From: Chloroflexota bacterium
GTDB taxonomy: Bacteria; Chloroflexota; Ktedonobacteria; Ktedonobacterales; Ktedonobacteraceae
Length of the DNA stretch: 43,461 bases
NCBI GenBank assembly: GCA_005881495.1
Contig: VBHI01000071.1
Coordinates: 1 to 43,461 of the forward strand
Direction of reading: 5' to 3'
This document shows, in pieces, positions 31,630 through 40,493 of the stretch. Numbering within the stretch: the first letter of the stretch is position 1; the number at the start of each line of letters is the position of its first letter. The translations under genes and the position numbers were made by a program. The notes under the pieces were generated by a model. The model was not told the DNA's origin and made no database searches. It worked only from the letters and a program-made list of their open reading frames with translations.

Positions 31630-34600
31630 TTAGAGCAAGTGCAAGGTGTGGGCGCGAGCGATCGCCTGGGTGCGGCTGTTCACGCCAAGTTTCCCGTAGA
31701 TGTGGTTGACGTGGCTTTTCACTGTGCCGACTGTGACAACGAGCTCCCGCGCCATGGCGGAATTGGATAGACCTGCCACAAGGAGCCGTAGCACGTGGCG
31801 TTCGCGCTCAGTGAGCGGTTCGACAAGCGAACCTGGATGCTCCGTGCGGGGCAAGCGAACCACTGCTCCCTGTTCACCACATGCCTCCAGCAGTATCGCG
31901 ACGTAGCCAGATGCGATGCTCCGTGTGTATGCTTGACGCAGTAAGGCCACCATTGCTTCCCCCTCATCGATGAACAGGCGAATGTAGTCCTCGGGCGCGG
32001 CGAGTAGGAGCGCACGTTCGAGCGAGGCGAGTGCCTGTGTCCTATTGCCCTGGGCATCGAGAGCGAGCGCACGCAGCATAAGCATTTCCAATGCACTACT
32101 CGTTCGTGCTTTGGCCTCAGCATCCTCAAGCAGGCGATTCAACAGGTATAAAGTATCCTGAAGGAAAGTACCCCCCGGGTCATCCCGCCCCTGAGTAAGC
32201 CGCACCCGTGCCAGGGTCAAGTACTCCCGCTCACAGGGGTAATTAAGATCATCACTGATGGTGAGGTCACTCCCATCCAGCCAGCGGATGGCTGCTGCCA
32301 GGTTGCCCCGCGCCAGTTCCAGCTGAGCCTGCATAGCCACTCCATGGGTTACAAGGTGAGGAGCAAAACGACGCTGTCGTGCTATTTGCGTGAACGCAAC
32401 CAGCGTTGCAACGGCCCCATCATAATCCCCATGCGCCTGCTGCAGGCGAGCCAGGGTCGTGTAACCCAGCGTGACCACATCGGCGTCAACCAACAACGTT
32501 CCCTTAAGCACATCCATACCCTGCGACACAAAGCGTTCGGAGGCATCGAGGTTGTTCCACTCGCGCAACAGATCGCCCAAACCAAAGTAGTAGGCCGGGC
32601 CGCTCGTCAGGAGCCGTAGCTCTTCCGGTCCTGAGGTCACCCGCACGGCCTCCTCATACGTGATGGCAGCCTGGTGGAGCCTGCCTTGCAATACTTGCAG
32701 CCGAGCTAGATTGGTGATGCTTCTCAGGGAAATATAGAGGTGGCCCGAGGCGAGAGCAGGTGCAACTGCTGCCGCGGCCAGGCGTTCAGCGGCGGGTGTC
32801 ACATCCCCGTTCACCATGTAGGCCTGGGCTGCATACACCAGGGCGCCAACACGTATGGTCGTCACATCCGTCTCCTGTAGTAAGTCCAGCGCCTGAAGCG
32901 AGAGCGCGATACTGCGCGACAGGTCGCCGGAGTAGCGGGCAATATTCCCGCGAATGACAGCCACCTGGCCCCGAATGGCCCGTTCCTGCTCGGCAGAAAT
33001 ATCCTCCTGGATACAGCCTTCAGCATCACGCAGGCGGGACTCGGCCGCTTCCATTTGATTGATGAAGATGAGCGTGAGTGCATGGTAGATACAGAGCGTG
33101 GGGCGCGTGCGCACCAGCGCATCGGGGAGCGCATTGAGCCAGCCAAGTACTGTGTGGACGTGGACCTGTCCCCGGAATGCTACCGTCATACCCAGATGTT
33201 CTATCAAAAGAGCGGCGCGCTCAACATCGGGAGCAGCCAGTGCGTGCTGCACCGCTTCAGTGACCAGTCCATGCAGCTCATACCACGCGCTGGCTCGACG
33301 GTGGAGCTCAGTCACGATCGCAGGCTGTGTCCGCTGCAGGCGGTTGCGCAGCACTTCAGTAAACAGGTGATGATAGCGATACCACTGGCGTTCGTCGTCG
33401 AGCGAGACCACAAACAGGTTTGCTCTGTCGAGGGTTTCCAGTGTGGCCTGGCTCTTCTCCTGACCTGTCACAGCATCACAGAGCGAGCCGCAAAAGCGCT
33501 CCAAGATGCAGGTGTGGAGCAGGAACGCTTGCACCGAAGGGGACTGCTGCGAGAGCACTTCCTCGGTGAGGTAGTCCAGGACGAAGCGATGACTGCCGGT
33601 GAAGGCGTTCAGAAAGGCAGAGACATCGGTTCTCCCCCGCAGTGAGAGCGCGGCAAACTGTAGCCCAGCAATCCAGCCTTCTGTACGGTCCTGCAAAAGG
33701 GCAATCTCCTGGGTGGACAGATCGAGCCCCATTACCATTTGCAGAAACGTACTGGCCTCCTCGGTGGCAAAGCGCAGGTCACCGGCTCGCACTTCACAGA
33801 GCTGCCCGCGTGCCCGCAGGCGTGACAGTGGCAGCGGCGGGTCGGCACGGGTGGCAATGATGAAATGCATGCTGGGCGGCAGATGCTCCAGCAGAAAGGT
33901 GAGAGCACGATGAATAGGCTCGGCGGTAATAACGTGGTAGTCATCAAGGACGAAGGCAAAATCTTCCATATTCCGGCTCACCAGTTCGTTGGCGAACGCG
34001 GTGAGGACCGTCTCAGATGGCGCAGGTTGCGGCGTCTGGAGCAGAGTGAGCGCGCTGATGCCGATGTGTGGGTCAAGGGCCTGCAGGGCGGAAATCAAGT
34101 AGTAGAGAAAACGTGTAGGCTCATTGTCCTCGGTCTCCAACGAGAGCCAGGCCACAGGCGTACCACTCTCTACGAGCCATTGGGAGAGCAGGGTCGTTTT
34201 GCCAAATCCCGCGGGAGCTGAAATCAGCGTGAGCACGCCCGCCATCCCCTCCTGGAGTCGTTCGGCCAGCTGAAAGCGAGACACAAGCTGCGCACGGGGA
34301 CGTGGCAGGTGCAACTTGGTCGACAACAAGGGAATGAGCAGATCATCTTGCTTGTGGGGTGGTACGTGGGGTGTCAACTTCACACTCGCGTCTGTGTTTA
34401 CGGTCTTGATCGAACCGCGGAGCTTGTTCTCTGAAGGTATCGATAGCCTTTCCTGGCTTGTGTCTCTATCAGTAGTGCGGTCAGCCCGCATCACTTTTGC
34501 AACGTCCTCAAGCCGTGCTATCGTCAAGTTGGAAGTCTTTCCCAGATATTTCTTGGCAAGCTTCTCCTTCGTTCTCAGGTAGGCATACCAGTATTGATCA

Positions 34601-34809
34601 CCGTGTTTGGTTTCCTTACGCGCGGTGTAGGAACCGCACTTTCCCATGAAAGCAAAGGAGGGCACCTGGGACAACCAGGCAAACCAGGCAGGACTATCCA
34701 GCACAATGCTCAAGGATGTGCTGCCAGCGCCCTCAGTAAGCACGTACGCTTGCTGGGAGGAAGACCAGGCAAGGGCATATACGGCTACCTTCGGCATCGG
34801 ATGATCCAT
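31630..34809 (-). CDS. MalT-type LuxR transcription activator (STAND ATPase)
   Basis: 1059 residues. Residues 40-105 form a small domain (YTARKETKHGDQYWYAYLRT, KLAKKYLGKTSNLT) like the DNA-arm domain seen before some Chloroflexota LuxR proteins. The STAND ATPase follows, with P-loop LISAPAGFGKTTLLSQWL (about 195-212) and Walker B FAFVLDDYHVI, then HFIIATRADPPLPLSRLRAR. A long TPR-like sensor covers about 480-960. The C-terminal LuxR helix-turn-helix is LTERERHVLRLLVAGLSNSA and VGTVKSHVNHIYGKLGV. It is complete. The inducer is unknown. A double 11-mer repeat lies directly before the start codon. The start could be 34809 or 34797; no clear ribosome-binding site. Confidence 0.88.
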   Translation of the reverse strand: MDHPMPKVAVYALAWSSSQQAYVLTEGAGSTSLSIVLDSPAWFAWLSQVPSFAFMGKCGSYTARKETKHGDQYWYAYLRTKEKLAKKYLGKTSNLTIARLEDVAKVMRADRTTDRDTSQERLSIPSENKLRGSIKTVNTDASVKLTPHVPPHKQDDLLIPLLSTKLHLPRPRAQLVSRFQLAERLQEGMAGVLTLISAPAGFGKTTLLSQWLVESGTPVAWLSLETEDNEPTRFLYYLISALQALDPHIGISALTLLQTPQPAPSETVLTAFANELVSRNMEDFAFVLDDYHVITAEPIHRALTFLLEHLPPSMHFIIATRADPPLPLSRLRARGQLCEVRAGDLRFATEEASTFLQMVMGLDLSTQEIALLQDRTEGWIAGLQFAALSLRGRTDVSAFLNAFTGSHRFVLDYLTEEVLSQQSPSVQAFLLHTCILERFCGSLCDAVTGQEKSQATLETLDRANLFVVSLDDERQWYRYHHLFTEVLRNRLQRTQPAIVTELHRRASAWYELHGLVTEAVQHALAAPDVERAALLIEHLGMTVAFRGQVHVHTVLGWLNALPDALVRTRPTLCIYHALTLIFINQMEAAESRLRDAEGCIQEDISAEQERAIRGQVAVIRGNIARYSGDLSRSIALSLQALDLLQETDVTTIRVGALVYAAQAYMVNGDVTPAAERLAAAAVAPALASGHLYISLRSITNLARLQVLQGRLHQAAITYEEAVRVTSGPEELRLLTSGPAYYFGLGDLLREWNNLDASERFVSQGMDVLKGTLLVDADVVTLGYTTLARLQQAHGDYDGAVATLVAFTQIARQRRFAPHLVTHGVAMQAQLELARGNLAAAIRWLDGSDLTISDDLNYPCEREYLTLARVRLTQGRDDPGGTFLQDTLYLLNRLLEDAEAKARTSSALEMLMLRALALDAQGNRTQALASLERALLLAAPEDYIRLFIDEGEAMVALLRQAYTRSIASGYVAILLEACGEQGAVVRLPRTEHPGSLVEPLTERERHVLRLLVAGLSNSAMARELVVTVGTVKSHVNHIYGKLGVNSRTQAIARAHTLHLL

Positions 34810-34829
34810 TCGTGAAATGATTCAGGTTG

Positions 34830-34895
34830 TTGTTACCCACTCAATTGTTACCCACAATAAGCTGTACTGTTTCAAGTATATGCGGTGGGTAACAA
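34830..34895. promoter_or_regulatory. three-copy 11-mer operator array TTGTTACCCAC
   Basis: Direct copies at 34830-34840 and 34845-34855 (15-base period) and an exact inverted copy GTGGGTAACAA at 34885-34895. The array lies 21 to 86 bases before the MalT-like start codon. E. coli MalT also binds direct and inverted short asymmetric boxes. The regulator itself is the natural candidate ligand. Confidence 0.65.
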
Positions 34896-34984
34896 AACTG
34901 CAAGAGAAAAATGCCAGGAATATTCTACCATTCTTCACGCAACGAGATCATGATCGTTCTTTTCTAGTCGAAAGACTTGTTAGA

Positions 34985-36277
34985 TTATTGCAGGCGATAG
35001 GTGACTTCTCTGGCTGCTTCTTCTCCATTACGCCTGAGCATACTGGTCGCTGGTGCGGTATATGCCACTTCGCGTCCACTCTTGAAGACGTGGAGACGAA
35101 CGGGCACAAGACGCAGAGCTTCAAAGGCTGACGGGGCGTCTAAGACCAGGAAATCGGCGGGCTTTCCCTCTTCAATGCCGTAGCTATCCTGAAGACGCAG
35201 CGCTTTGGCCGCATTGGTGGTGACCAGGTCGAGAACGTCACTGATTTCCTCGTAGCCACTCATATGGCAGAGGAAGAGGGCCAGCTGCGCGGCCGCGAGC
35301 ATATCACCTTTCCCTAGAGGGAACCAGGGGTCCATGATGGAGTCGTGCCCGAGAGCGACGTTGACGCCAGCCGCCAGCAATTCTTTCACGCGGGTGATGC
35401 CCCTGCGCCTGGGATAGGTATCGAAGCGGCCCTGCAAGACGACGTTATCAAAGGGGTTTGCGATGACATTGACCTGGGCACGGGCCAGCAGGCGAATGAG
35501 CTTGAAGGCATAGGCGTTATCATACGAGTGCATAGCGGTACAATGGCTTGCTGTGACACGTCCCTGCCAACCTTGTTGCATGGTATCCGCTGCCATGACC
35601 TCTGTGAAGCGCGAATGGGGATCATCGGTTTCATCACAATGGCAGTCGATATCGCGGTCGAACTCTTTGGCAAGAGCAAAGGCATAATGGACATCTTCGA
35701 CGCCCATGTCGCGCGTCCATTCGTAATGTGGAATACCTCCAACGAGATCGCAGCCCAGTTCCATGGCTTGTCGCATTAACTCACGGCCATCAGGAAAAGA
35801 GAAGATTCCATCTTGTGGGAAAGCGACCAATTGCAGATTGCAGATATCGCGCACTTCAGCGCGGACCTCAATCAGTGCCCTCAGCGCGGTCAGACTGGGA
35901 TCGCAGACATCGACGTGGCTGCGGATATGCAAGGTTCCCTGCGCGACTTCCCAGCGGATCTCCTCAAGGGCACGTTTTTTGACATCTTCGCGGGTCAGGC
36001 TCGGCTTGCGCTCACTCCAAATCTGGATCCCTTCGAGCAGGGTGCCCGTCGTATTGTAGCGCGGCTGCCCAACGGTAAGAACGGCATCGAGATGGACATG
36101 GGCATCGATGAAGGGTGGGATTACCAGTCGCCCTCCCGCGTCGATTTCACGTGTTGCGCTGCTGCCGGGGGGGATTTCGCTGCTGATCCTGGCAAAACGT
36201 CCATCCTGGACCGCGATTTCTACCAGTCCAGTGTGATGGTGAAGTTGGGCGTTGTGGATGATGAGATCGTACTGCAT
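34985..36277 (-). CDS. codA: cytosine deaminase (CodA-like amidohydrolase)
   Basis: A metal-dependent amidohydrolase turning cytosine into uracil and ammonia. FIDAHVHLDAVLTVGQPRYN gives the HxH metal pair and a substrate region. CHCDETDDPHSRF and VTASHCTAMHS supply the further His and Glu ligands, and NVALGHDSIMDPWFPLGKGD the final catalytic Asp. KPADFLVLDAPSAFEALRL is the usual C-terminal beta segment. The length of 430 matches CodA. ATG 36277 is chosen because GAGGA lies seven bases upstream; the frame extends a further 11 codons without support. It lies downstream of codB on the same strand, so uptake and deamination are co-expressed. Confidence 0.92.
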   Translation of the reverse strand: MQYDLIIHNAQLHHHTGLVEIAVQDGRFARISSEIPPGSSATREIDAGGRLVIPPFIDAHVHLDAVLTVGQPRYNTTGTLLEGIQIWSERKPSLTREDVKKRALEEIRWEVAQGTLHIRSHVDVCDPSLTALRALIEVRAEVRDICNLQLVAFPQDGIFSFPDGRELMRQAMELGCDLVGGIPHYEWTRDMGVEDVHYAFALAKEFDRDIDCHCDETDDPHSRFTEVMAADTMQQGWQGRVTASHCTAMHSYDNAYAFKLIRLLARAQVNVIANPFDNVVLQGRFDTYPRRRGITRVKELLAAGVNVALGHDSIMDPWFPLGKGDMLAAAQLALFLCHMSGYEEISDVLDLVTTNAAKALRLQDSYGIEEGKPADFLVLDAPSAFEALRLVPVRLHVFKSGREVAYTAPATSMLRRNGEEAAREVTYRLQ

Positions 36278-36349
36278 TGAGGTTTCCTCTTTCAACATAA
36301 GGGACGGCATATAGAAGGGGCCTCATCGCTGCGCTCTTCGCAAGATTTT

Positions 36350-36408
36350 TATATGTGAGGTTGCGGGTTTTGCAGACTGCGTCTGCAAAACCCGCAACCT
36401 CACATATA
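36350..36408. repeat. 28-bp stem / 3-base loop perfect palindrome
   Basis: Arms 36350-36377 and 36381-36408 are exact reverse complements with loop TGC; the core is TGCAGAC-TGC-GTCTGCA. It sits between codB and codA. In the mRNA it would form a very stable hairpin and could lower or stabilise parts of the transcript. The core resembles the palindrome at 29360-29392. Confidence 0.9.
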
Positions 36409-36435
36409 GACGTTTGACCAAAAAGGTTGAATCGA

Positions 36436-37845
36436 TTACCGTCCTGGATTGGCGTTCAGTTCGATACGCCGCAAGATGAGATAGGCGATACCTGCGAAGA
36501 TAAGGCCTAGCTCGAAGCCAACGTCCATCCCGAAAGGAGGATTGACTAATTTGGCGATAGGCCCGACGTAGTAGAACTGCGCGGCGCCAAGCAAGACACC
36601 TATCAGACCGAACACCATGGATACGATGGCGGCCCAACCAATTGGAAGCCGGCTGGGAGTATTCCAATCATCGACATTGTACTGTCCATGACGGAAAACA
36701 AAGTGTTCCAGAATGAGGATAATCGCCCAAGGACCTAGCCAATACGCAATGATCAGCAGAAAGTCGGTCAGTGTGTGCGCAAAGTTAGCTGAAGCAGGAA
36801 GCGCGATCAAAACGTAAAGCACAGCACCGATGAGCGTCCAGACGTAACGCTTGACGCGCTGGAAGGGACGGCCAAACACCTGTACGGACAGGCCCAGGCT
36901 ATAGTCGTTCGGGATATTATTTGCAACGACACTCAGAGCAAGCAACGCCAGGATAAACGTGCCAAAACCTCCCAATGGCTTGACGACCGCGGCAAGTAGA
37001 TCACCGACAAGGCCATTCGAAAATGTAGCCGCCCAGGGAGAATAAGTGGTAAAGGCCATGCCGAGCGTTTCTAGCAACACACAGGGTATGAAGACGCCCA
37101 GGAAGGTCAGCCAGAAAACGCGACTAGCAGGTGTTTCCTCAGGTTGATTGACGTTGTAGTCAGCAGCATAGGAACTCCACCCTGTTGCGAAACCATAAAC
37201 GGCGCCACCAAAAGAGAGGAAGCCAGCAATTTCGGCAGCCGCTGTTGTATTAGATGAAGCTATAAAGCTAAAATGAGGAGCGCCTACAAAAAACATGATA
37301 GCAAAAATGATAGCCATGGGGATCCAGGCCCAGCGTTCATAGCGATGCACGTACCTGTAGCCATAAATGCTGACCAGGGTGGTGAGTACCGCTAAGATGA
37401 GAATACCTGCCCAACTAGGAACGACTCCACCGCTCAGTGCAGCGATCAATTGACCACCAATAATGACGTTAACAACAGACCAGCCAATGCAGGCACCGAC
37501 ATTAAAGAGTGCCATGATGATGCCACCCACCCAACCAAAGGAGAAGCGTGAGATGGTCATCTGGCGCAAGCCCAATTTCGGGCCAAGTGTGGAGAAAAAG
37601 GCAACGGGTAGTACGCCCAATATGTTGAAAACGATGATAATAGCCACACTGTCCCAAAAACCAAGCTGAAAGATGGGGATAGCTAGAGCACCAAGGCCGA
37701 TTGTAGAGATCACTAGATTGGCGGAGAGCCACATGGTGAAATTGTCGAAGATACGAACATGCGTGCGCGTAGTGGGAGAGACACGTTCAATACCGTGTGT
37801 CTCTATACCCTGTTCTTCTGGGATGGTTACGACATCGGTAGCCAT
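36436..37845 (-). CDS. codB: NCS1-family cytosine/purine permease
   Basis: A twelve-span transporter of the nucleobase:cation symporter-1 family. After IERVSPTTRTHVRIFDNFTM come spans such as WLSANLVISTIGLGALAIPI, then the conserved SFGWVGGIIMALFNVGACIG, AAVYGFATGWSSYAADYN-like loop and NIPNDYSLGLSVQVFGRPF, and finally FLLIIAYWLGPWAIILILEH. The length of 469 is standard. Its strong ribosome-binding site (CAGGAGG) is eight bases before the ATG. codA follows on the same strand, and a GAF-PucR regulator is divergent. Cytosine is the likely substrate given codA; other nucleobases are possible. Confidence 0.9.
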   Translation of the reverse strand: MATDVVTIPEEQGIETHGIERVSPTTRTHVRIFDNFTMWLSANLVISTIGLGALAIPIFQLGFWDSVAIIIVFNILGVLPVAFFSTLGPKLGLRQMTISRFSFGWVGGIIMALFNVGACIGWSVVNVIIGGQLIAALSGGVVPSWAGILILAVLTTLVSIYGYRYVHRYERWAWIPMAIIFAIMFFVGAPHFSFIASSNTTAAAEIAGFLSFGGAVYGFATGWSSYAADYNVNQPEETPASRVFWLTFLGVFIPCVLLETLGMAFTTYSPWAATFSNGLVGDLLAAVVKPLGGFGTFILALLALSVVANNIPNDYSLGLSVQVFGRPFQRVKRYVWTLIGAVLYVLIALPASANFAHTLTDFLLIIAYWLGPWAIILILEHFVFRHGQYNVDDWNTPSRLPIGWAAIVSMVFGLIGVLLGAAQFYYVGPIAKLVNPPFGMDVGFELGLIFAGIAYLILRRIELNANPGR

Positions 37846-37897
37846 TTTTTCATCCTCCTGGAGAAAAAACTGATGAACACATCCTAGTAGGGGTTTT

Positions 37898-37960
37898 GTC
37901 AGTCGAAGCCCTATCTCATCGGAGATAGCTGACGCTCAGAAGTTCTCCGCATCTTCTGAG
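37898..37960 (-). promoter_or_regulatory. structured 5' leader of codBA, candidate riboswitch
   Basis: Read on the mRNA: hairpin CTCAGAAG / CTTCTGAG (10-base loop), then helix GTCAG / CTGAC enclosing CTATCTC-CGAT-GAGATAG with an 8-base bulge GGCTTCGA. The helices lie 50 to 115 bases before the codB ATG. No known riboswitch class was recognised. Confidence 0.45.
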
Positions 37961-38396
37961 AATGTTCAGCAATTGCTCAGTCAATTTCGTGTGTGACAAT
38001 TTGCGCTGTATAAGTGATACGTAATGAGGTTACACAGCGGCATACACTACAATTGAGATACGCCAAGTATACCAGAAACAGCGCAAAGTAGCCAGAGTCC
38101 TGATTTCTCAAACGAAATATAAAAGAAATACGACATTTTTTTGCGAATTTATTAGCATAACGTCATACAATGCCATGTTTTTCGTATGTATATGCCATCA
38201 TTTGTACTAATCAGTGGTACAGAAGAAGCATGCACTGGACTATGTGTCGAAAAGTATGTACAATAGCGCATATATGCATATCATACATATTACTCTGGTT
38301 TGTGTGGTAAATATAAGATTCTTTAATATAACCGCTTTCCTGGATCGCAAGCTTGACACATATTATCATCTTACAGGATTTCATCAGGAGGTTGAC
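37961..38396. promoter_or_regulatory. divergent promoter region of codB and the PucR-type regulator
   Basis: No gene is supported here. It contains GCATATATGC (38268-38277), a perfect palindrome in an AT-rich segment with more CATAC/GTATG half-sites. A TTGACA lies at 38353 near the regulator's start, but no good -10 was matched. CAGGAGG precedes the ATG at 38397. Confidence 0.4.
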
Positions 38397-40439
38397 ATGT
38401 CTTCCTCGCATTCACACAAAGTAGCCCACGGCAGTTCCAGCATTAATGAGAAAACGCAGTTACTCAGAGTCGAGCAGCTTGGAAAAGAAAACAGTGAGCT
38501 GCGCACGGCGCTTTCCACCAGCCGAGAGGAAAATACATTGCTGAATGAAGTTATATCGACGATCGGCTCAACGTTGAAGCTCGATGAAGTACTGAGCCAC
38601 CTGGTCGATATCATCGTTCGCGCTATCTCTTGTCATGCTGCCTTCATTTATCTTTATAACAAGGACAAAGACAGACTTGTGCTGGCAAGCACCAGCGAAC
38701 AGTATGAACACCTGGTAGGGAAAATCGAATTGGGCCTGGGCGAAGGTATTGCAGGCTGGGTGGGACTGACATTGAAGCCGGTGATCTTGAAAGACGAGGC
38801 AATGGAGGATCCCCGCTTCCACTATGTTCCCGAATTGGAAGAGGAAAAGTTCCAATCGATTATGACGGTGCCTATCATTGGTAAGGGACGCAATCTCATC
38901 GGTGTGATCACGATGCATACAGTCGCTCCCTACGAATTTACTGAGCAACACCAGGCCTTCGTGAGCAATACGGCCACACTGGTCGCCTCCGCCATCGAGA
39001 ATGCCCAGCTCTATGAAAATACACAACGCAAGCTCAGTATCCTCACGTCCCGCTCGGTCTTGAGTCAAACAATCAGCTCCGGCCTCTACCTTGATGATAT
39101 GCTGCGTTCCCTGGCAACGTTGACAGTACAAATAATGGAGGTCGATCTTTGCGTCATTATGCTGATGGATCAGGCACGAGGACGATTAGCGGTACGCGCC
39201 TCCTCACCTAATCTCAATGATCGAGCTTTGAACTTTCAACCTATCGAGGTCGACCGCAATGTCTGGGAAAGATTGCGTGAAACAAATGAAGCCTCGTTTT
39301 ACAAAGACAATGCGCGCGGTCAAACCACTGATGTAAGTTTTCCCGCGCTCGAACGACTAAACCCGCTGAAAGATACACAATACAAGGCCTTGCTCTCCGC
39401 CCCGCTTATCGCAGGCACCGAACATCTTGGCCTGATAAGTTGTTACGCAAGTAAAACTCGCCGCTATATATCTGAAGACCATACACTCCTGAGCACGATA
39501 GCCAACCAGGCGGCAATCGCGATTAAGAACAGCCACCTGGTAGATATGCTGGCACAGAAAAACCTGGTGAAGGGCTTCTTCGAAGATCTTCTGTATGGCA
39601 CGTATGACGCGGAAGATTCACTACGGCAAAGGGCTAACTTCCTGGGCTGTGACCTGCTCAAGCTGCATCTTGTGGTCCTGATAGAAATTTCACAGATAGA
39701 TGGAGAGAGTGACGAAAAAAACGGACAGCAGGGAGTGGGCACTGCACAGGGCAGTACGCAAATGCTACAGACTGAGGAGGATCGCCTGGCAGCCCACAAA
39801 CGCATAGGTGGTATTATTCGACGCCGCGCTCAGGATAGTTACCCTGGCTCGATCCTCTACGAGAATGAAAATATTCTAACCGCTCTGTTGTGCTTGAGCA
39901 AAGATCCGGCCGCCGCGCGCCTCAAAGTATGGCTACGAGATCTCTCTCGCCAGATGCGCAGTGAGCATAATGTACGCCTGTCTATTGGCGTTGGAAACCC
40001 TTGCCAGAGTATTAGCGACTACCGCCGTGGCTTTGCTGAGGCCAGCGAAGCACTACAAATGGGGCAGAATCTCAACCGCGAAGGTGGCGTTACCCATTTC
40101 AATGACCTGGGAGTCTATCGCTACCTGTATAAAATTGCGCGCATGGATGATTTACGCGATATGTACCAGGACCAGGTGGCGCGTATTGCAAACTATGATC
40201 GTCGCAAAGGAACTGATTTGCTCGATACACTGGAAACATATCTTGAATGTGCGGGAAACCTTACCAAGACTTCTAACCGTCTCTTTGTGCATCGAAACAC
40301 GTTAATTCAACGACTAGAGCGGTTACAGTCGCTGTGTGACATTGATTTACAAGAACGCGGCAACTGGCTGACGCTGCAGGTTGCTATTAAGGTGTATAAG
40401 TTACGCTCAAATGGAATAATAGGAAAAGCAGGCCAGTAA
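38397..40439 (+). CDS. GAF-GAF-PucR-type transcription regulator
   Basis: 680 residues. The lead holds a coiled-coil-like helix (LRVEQLGKENSELRTALSTS). Next are two GAF sensors: LDEVLSHLVDIIVRAISCHA to TATLVASAIENAQLY, and LDDMLRSLATLTVQIMEVDL to TIANQAAIAIKNSHL. A CdaR/GGDEF-like segment covers about residues 415-570, with VRLSIGVGNPCQSISDYRRG and FAEASEALQMG. The C-terminal PucR helix-turn-helix is LLDTLETYLECAGNLTKTSN and LFVHRNTLIQRLERL. ATG 38397 is chosen because CAGGAGG is five bases upstream; a longer open frame to 38214 lacks support. It is divergent from codBA, so it likely controls nucleobase use. Confidence 0.88.
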   Translation: MSSSHSHKVAHGSSSINEKTQLLRVEQLGKENSELRTALSTSREENTLLNEVISTIGSTLKLDEVLSHLVDIIVRAISCHAAFIYLYNKDKDRLVLASTSEQYEHLVGKIELGLGEGIAGWVGLTLKPVILKDEAMEDPRFHYVPELEEEKFQSIMTVPIIGKGRNLIGVITMHTVAPYEFTEQHQAFVSNTATLVASAIENAQLYENTQRKLSILTSRSVLSQTISSGLYLDDMLRSLATLTVQIMEVDLCVIMLMDQARGRLAVRASSPNLNDRALNFQPIEVDRNVWERLRETNEASFYKDNARGQTTDVSFPALERLNPLKDTQYKALLSAPLIAGTEHLGLISCYASKTRRYISEDHTLLSTIANQAAIAIKNSHLVDMLAQKNLVKGFFEDLLYGTYDAEDSLRQRANFLGCDLLKLHLVVLIEISQIDGESDEKNGQQGVGTAQGSTQMLQTEEDRLAAHKRIGGIIRRRAQDSYPGSILYENENILTALLCLSKDPAAARLKVWLRDLSRQMRSEHNVRLSIGVGNPCQSISDYRRGFAEASEALQMGQNLNREGGVTHFNDLGVYRYLYKIARMDDLRDMYQDQVARIANYDRRKGTDLLDTLETYLECAGNLTKTSNRLFVHRNTLIQRLERLQSLCDIDLQERGNWLTLQVAIKVYKLRSNGIIGKAGQ

Positions 40440-40476
40440 AAATCAGCGTACCTCTTGTTTGGGTATGCTGATTTTT
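40438..40476. terminator. bidirectional terminator between regulator and efflux gene
   Basis: AAAAATCAGC / GCTGATTTTT with an inner TACC/GGTA helix. A- and T-runs on both sides make it work for both converging genes. It begins inside the regulator stop codon. Confidence 0.88.
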
Positions 40477-40493
40477 ATTGGCCTGCAGTAACG

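Noticed and set aside
36325..36345. Similarity of GCTGCGCTCTTCGC to the 3' end of ftsY
   Set aside because: Only about 14 bases match, which is close to chance level for the window.
38214..38396. N-terminal extension of the GAF-PucR regulator by 61 codons
   Set aside because: The extra residues resemble no domain, the DNA is AT-rich like a promoter, and a strong ribosome-binding site marks the ATG at 38397.
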